A stretch of 6,070 nucleotides of DNA from Bacillota bacterium (GTDB taxonomy: Bacteria; Bacillota; Dehalobacteriia; UBA4068). Numbering within the stretch: the stretch's first letter is position 1; each line of letters begins with the position of its first letter. The position numbers and the translations under genes are program-made. The notes under the pieces are model-generated. The model saw only the letters and a program-made list of their open reading frames with translations. It had not been told where the DNA came from and searched no databases. Shown here piece after piece: positions 5,777 through 6,070 of this stretch. The stretch spans positions 1 through 6,070 of the forward strand of contig WRKD01000097.1 in assembly GCA_009778255.1 (NCBI GenBank). Direction: 5' to 3'.

Positions 5777-5796
5777 TCTAAACAGTTTTGTTTAGA
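5777..5796. promoter_or_regulatory. Operator-like perfect dyad upstream of the - strand gene
   Basis: TCTAAACA (5777-5784) and TGTTTAGA (5789-5796) are exact reverse complements separated by GTTT. The dyad lies 33 bases upstream of the preferred start codon and, if the promoter at 5808-5835 is right, from about +5 to +24 of the transcript. That position suits a repressor operator or a 5' untranslated hairpin. I do not recognise a named regulator for it. Confidence 0.5.
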
Positions 5797-5807
5797 TGAT
5801 TTGGTTC

Positions 5808-5835
5808 ATGGTATTCTGGTTGTCTGTATTATCAA
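5808..5835 (-). promoter_or_regulatory. Candidate promoter of the - strand gene
   Basis: On the - strand, TTGATA (5835-5830, five of six to TTGACA) is followed after 16 bases by TACCAT (5813-5808, four of six to TATAAT). Transcription would start near 5801, just before the dyad at 5796-5777, giving a leader of about 58 bases. The match is modest and rests on spacing and on the neighbouring dyad. Confidence 0.3.
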
Positions 5836-5858
5836 TAAATCAGGGGCTATACGATTTT

Positions 5859-5880
5859 TTGTTGCCATATTGTTGCCAGA
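5859..5880. repeat. Two direct copies of TTGTTGCCA, 11-bp period
   Basis: TTGTTGCCATA (5859-5869) is followed directly by TTGTTGCCAGA (5870-5880), identical except for one base in the last two. It lies in the gene-free right end, upstream of the candidate - strand promoter. It could be a tandem protein-binding site, an arm-type site of a recombinase, or codon repetition in a decayed gene. Confidence 0.5.
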
Positions 5881-6070
5881 GCTTAGCTTTCGTAAAGACT
5901 ATTCTCTGGCCTGGTTATTCTGGATATACAATATTTTGAATCTCCTGTGGGTATTATCAGAACATCTGCGTTCTCCGATATCTCTATAGGGCACCTCTAG
6001 AAACCAGAATAAACACTAACAAAATGATCAAAATGAGACTAATTACCTAAATATCCCCGTCATTGCGGAC

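Larger units (their letters stand above)
5806..6018 (-). other. Broken reading frame in gene-free right end, possible decayed gene
   Basis: From 5771 to the window end (about 300 bases) I see no intact gene or RNA gene. One - strand frame is open from 6015 to 5902 (38 codons), hits TAG at 5901-5899, then continues for 30 codons to TGA at 5808-5806. The second part contains SSGNNMATKNRIAP, which loosely recalls the Gly-Asn-rich tails of some tyrosine integrases. There is no convincing start or ribosome site. It is at best a pseudogene fragment, and chance is a fair alternative. Confidence 0.2.

Noticed and set aside
5705..5989. 94-codon + strand frame with a hydrophobic stretch
   Set aside because: Its start overlaps the - strand gene, no ribosome site is seen, and the hydrophobic run fits AT-rich non-coding DNA. 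A real small membrane protein is not fully excluded.

Overview
The window looks like chromosomal DNA of a strictly anaerobic, fermentative Firmicute (Clostridia or Negativicutes type). The reasons are a clostridial-style [FeFe] hydrogenase, strong AGGAGG-type ribosome binding sites, a secreted copper-amine-oxidase-N-like domain protein, a CapA-type protein of the 'GDNLLH' kind, and a CofE-like protein of the roughly 400-residue form I associate with Firmicutes. No rRNA, tRNA, CRISPR array or intact mobile element is visible. Species cannot be fixed from this sequence.

Layout. (1) Positions 2-586 hold the 3' end of an [FeFe] hydrogenase gene, including the last H-cluster motif. (2) Positions 587-943 are a non-coding spacer. 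It holds a degenerate 4-bp-periodic AGTT/AGAT repeat that begins inside the hydrogenase stop region, a 22-bp stem with a 5-nt loop whose three imperfect pairs are all G-U on the + strand, an 11-bp degenerate tandem repeat, and a promoter with a perfect TATAAT. (3) Positions 944-5023 carry four + strand genes, probably one operon: CofE-like protein, nitroreductase, CapA-like protein (4-base ATGA overlap with the nitroreductase) and a secreted protein with a copper-amine-oxidase-N-like C-terminus. (4) Positions 5030-5085 form a strong symmetric terminator that can serve both strands. (5) Positions 5071-5743 on the - strand hold a 186-codon gene of uncertain family and a 27-codon ORF that runs into the terminator stem. 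(6) Positions 5747-6070 hold an operator-like dyad, a candidate - strand promoter and a broken - strand reading frame, but no gene I can support.

How the genes may work together. The CofE-like and nitroreductase genes lie in the same order as the two domains of actinobacterial FbiB (CofE domain plus FMN nitroreductase-like domain), but as separate genes and with a CofE part divergent from true F420 ligases. That pair is the most interesting biological lead. The CapA-like and amine-oxidase-N-like proteins are predicted to be exported, so the operon may join a cytoplasmic redox/ligase pair to an envelope function. This is inference from gene order. Nothing in the window proves a new system. The unusual items are mostly in the non-coding DNA and at the right-hand end, which looks more like accessory DNA.
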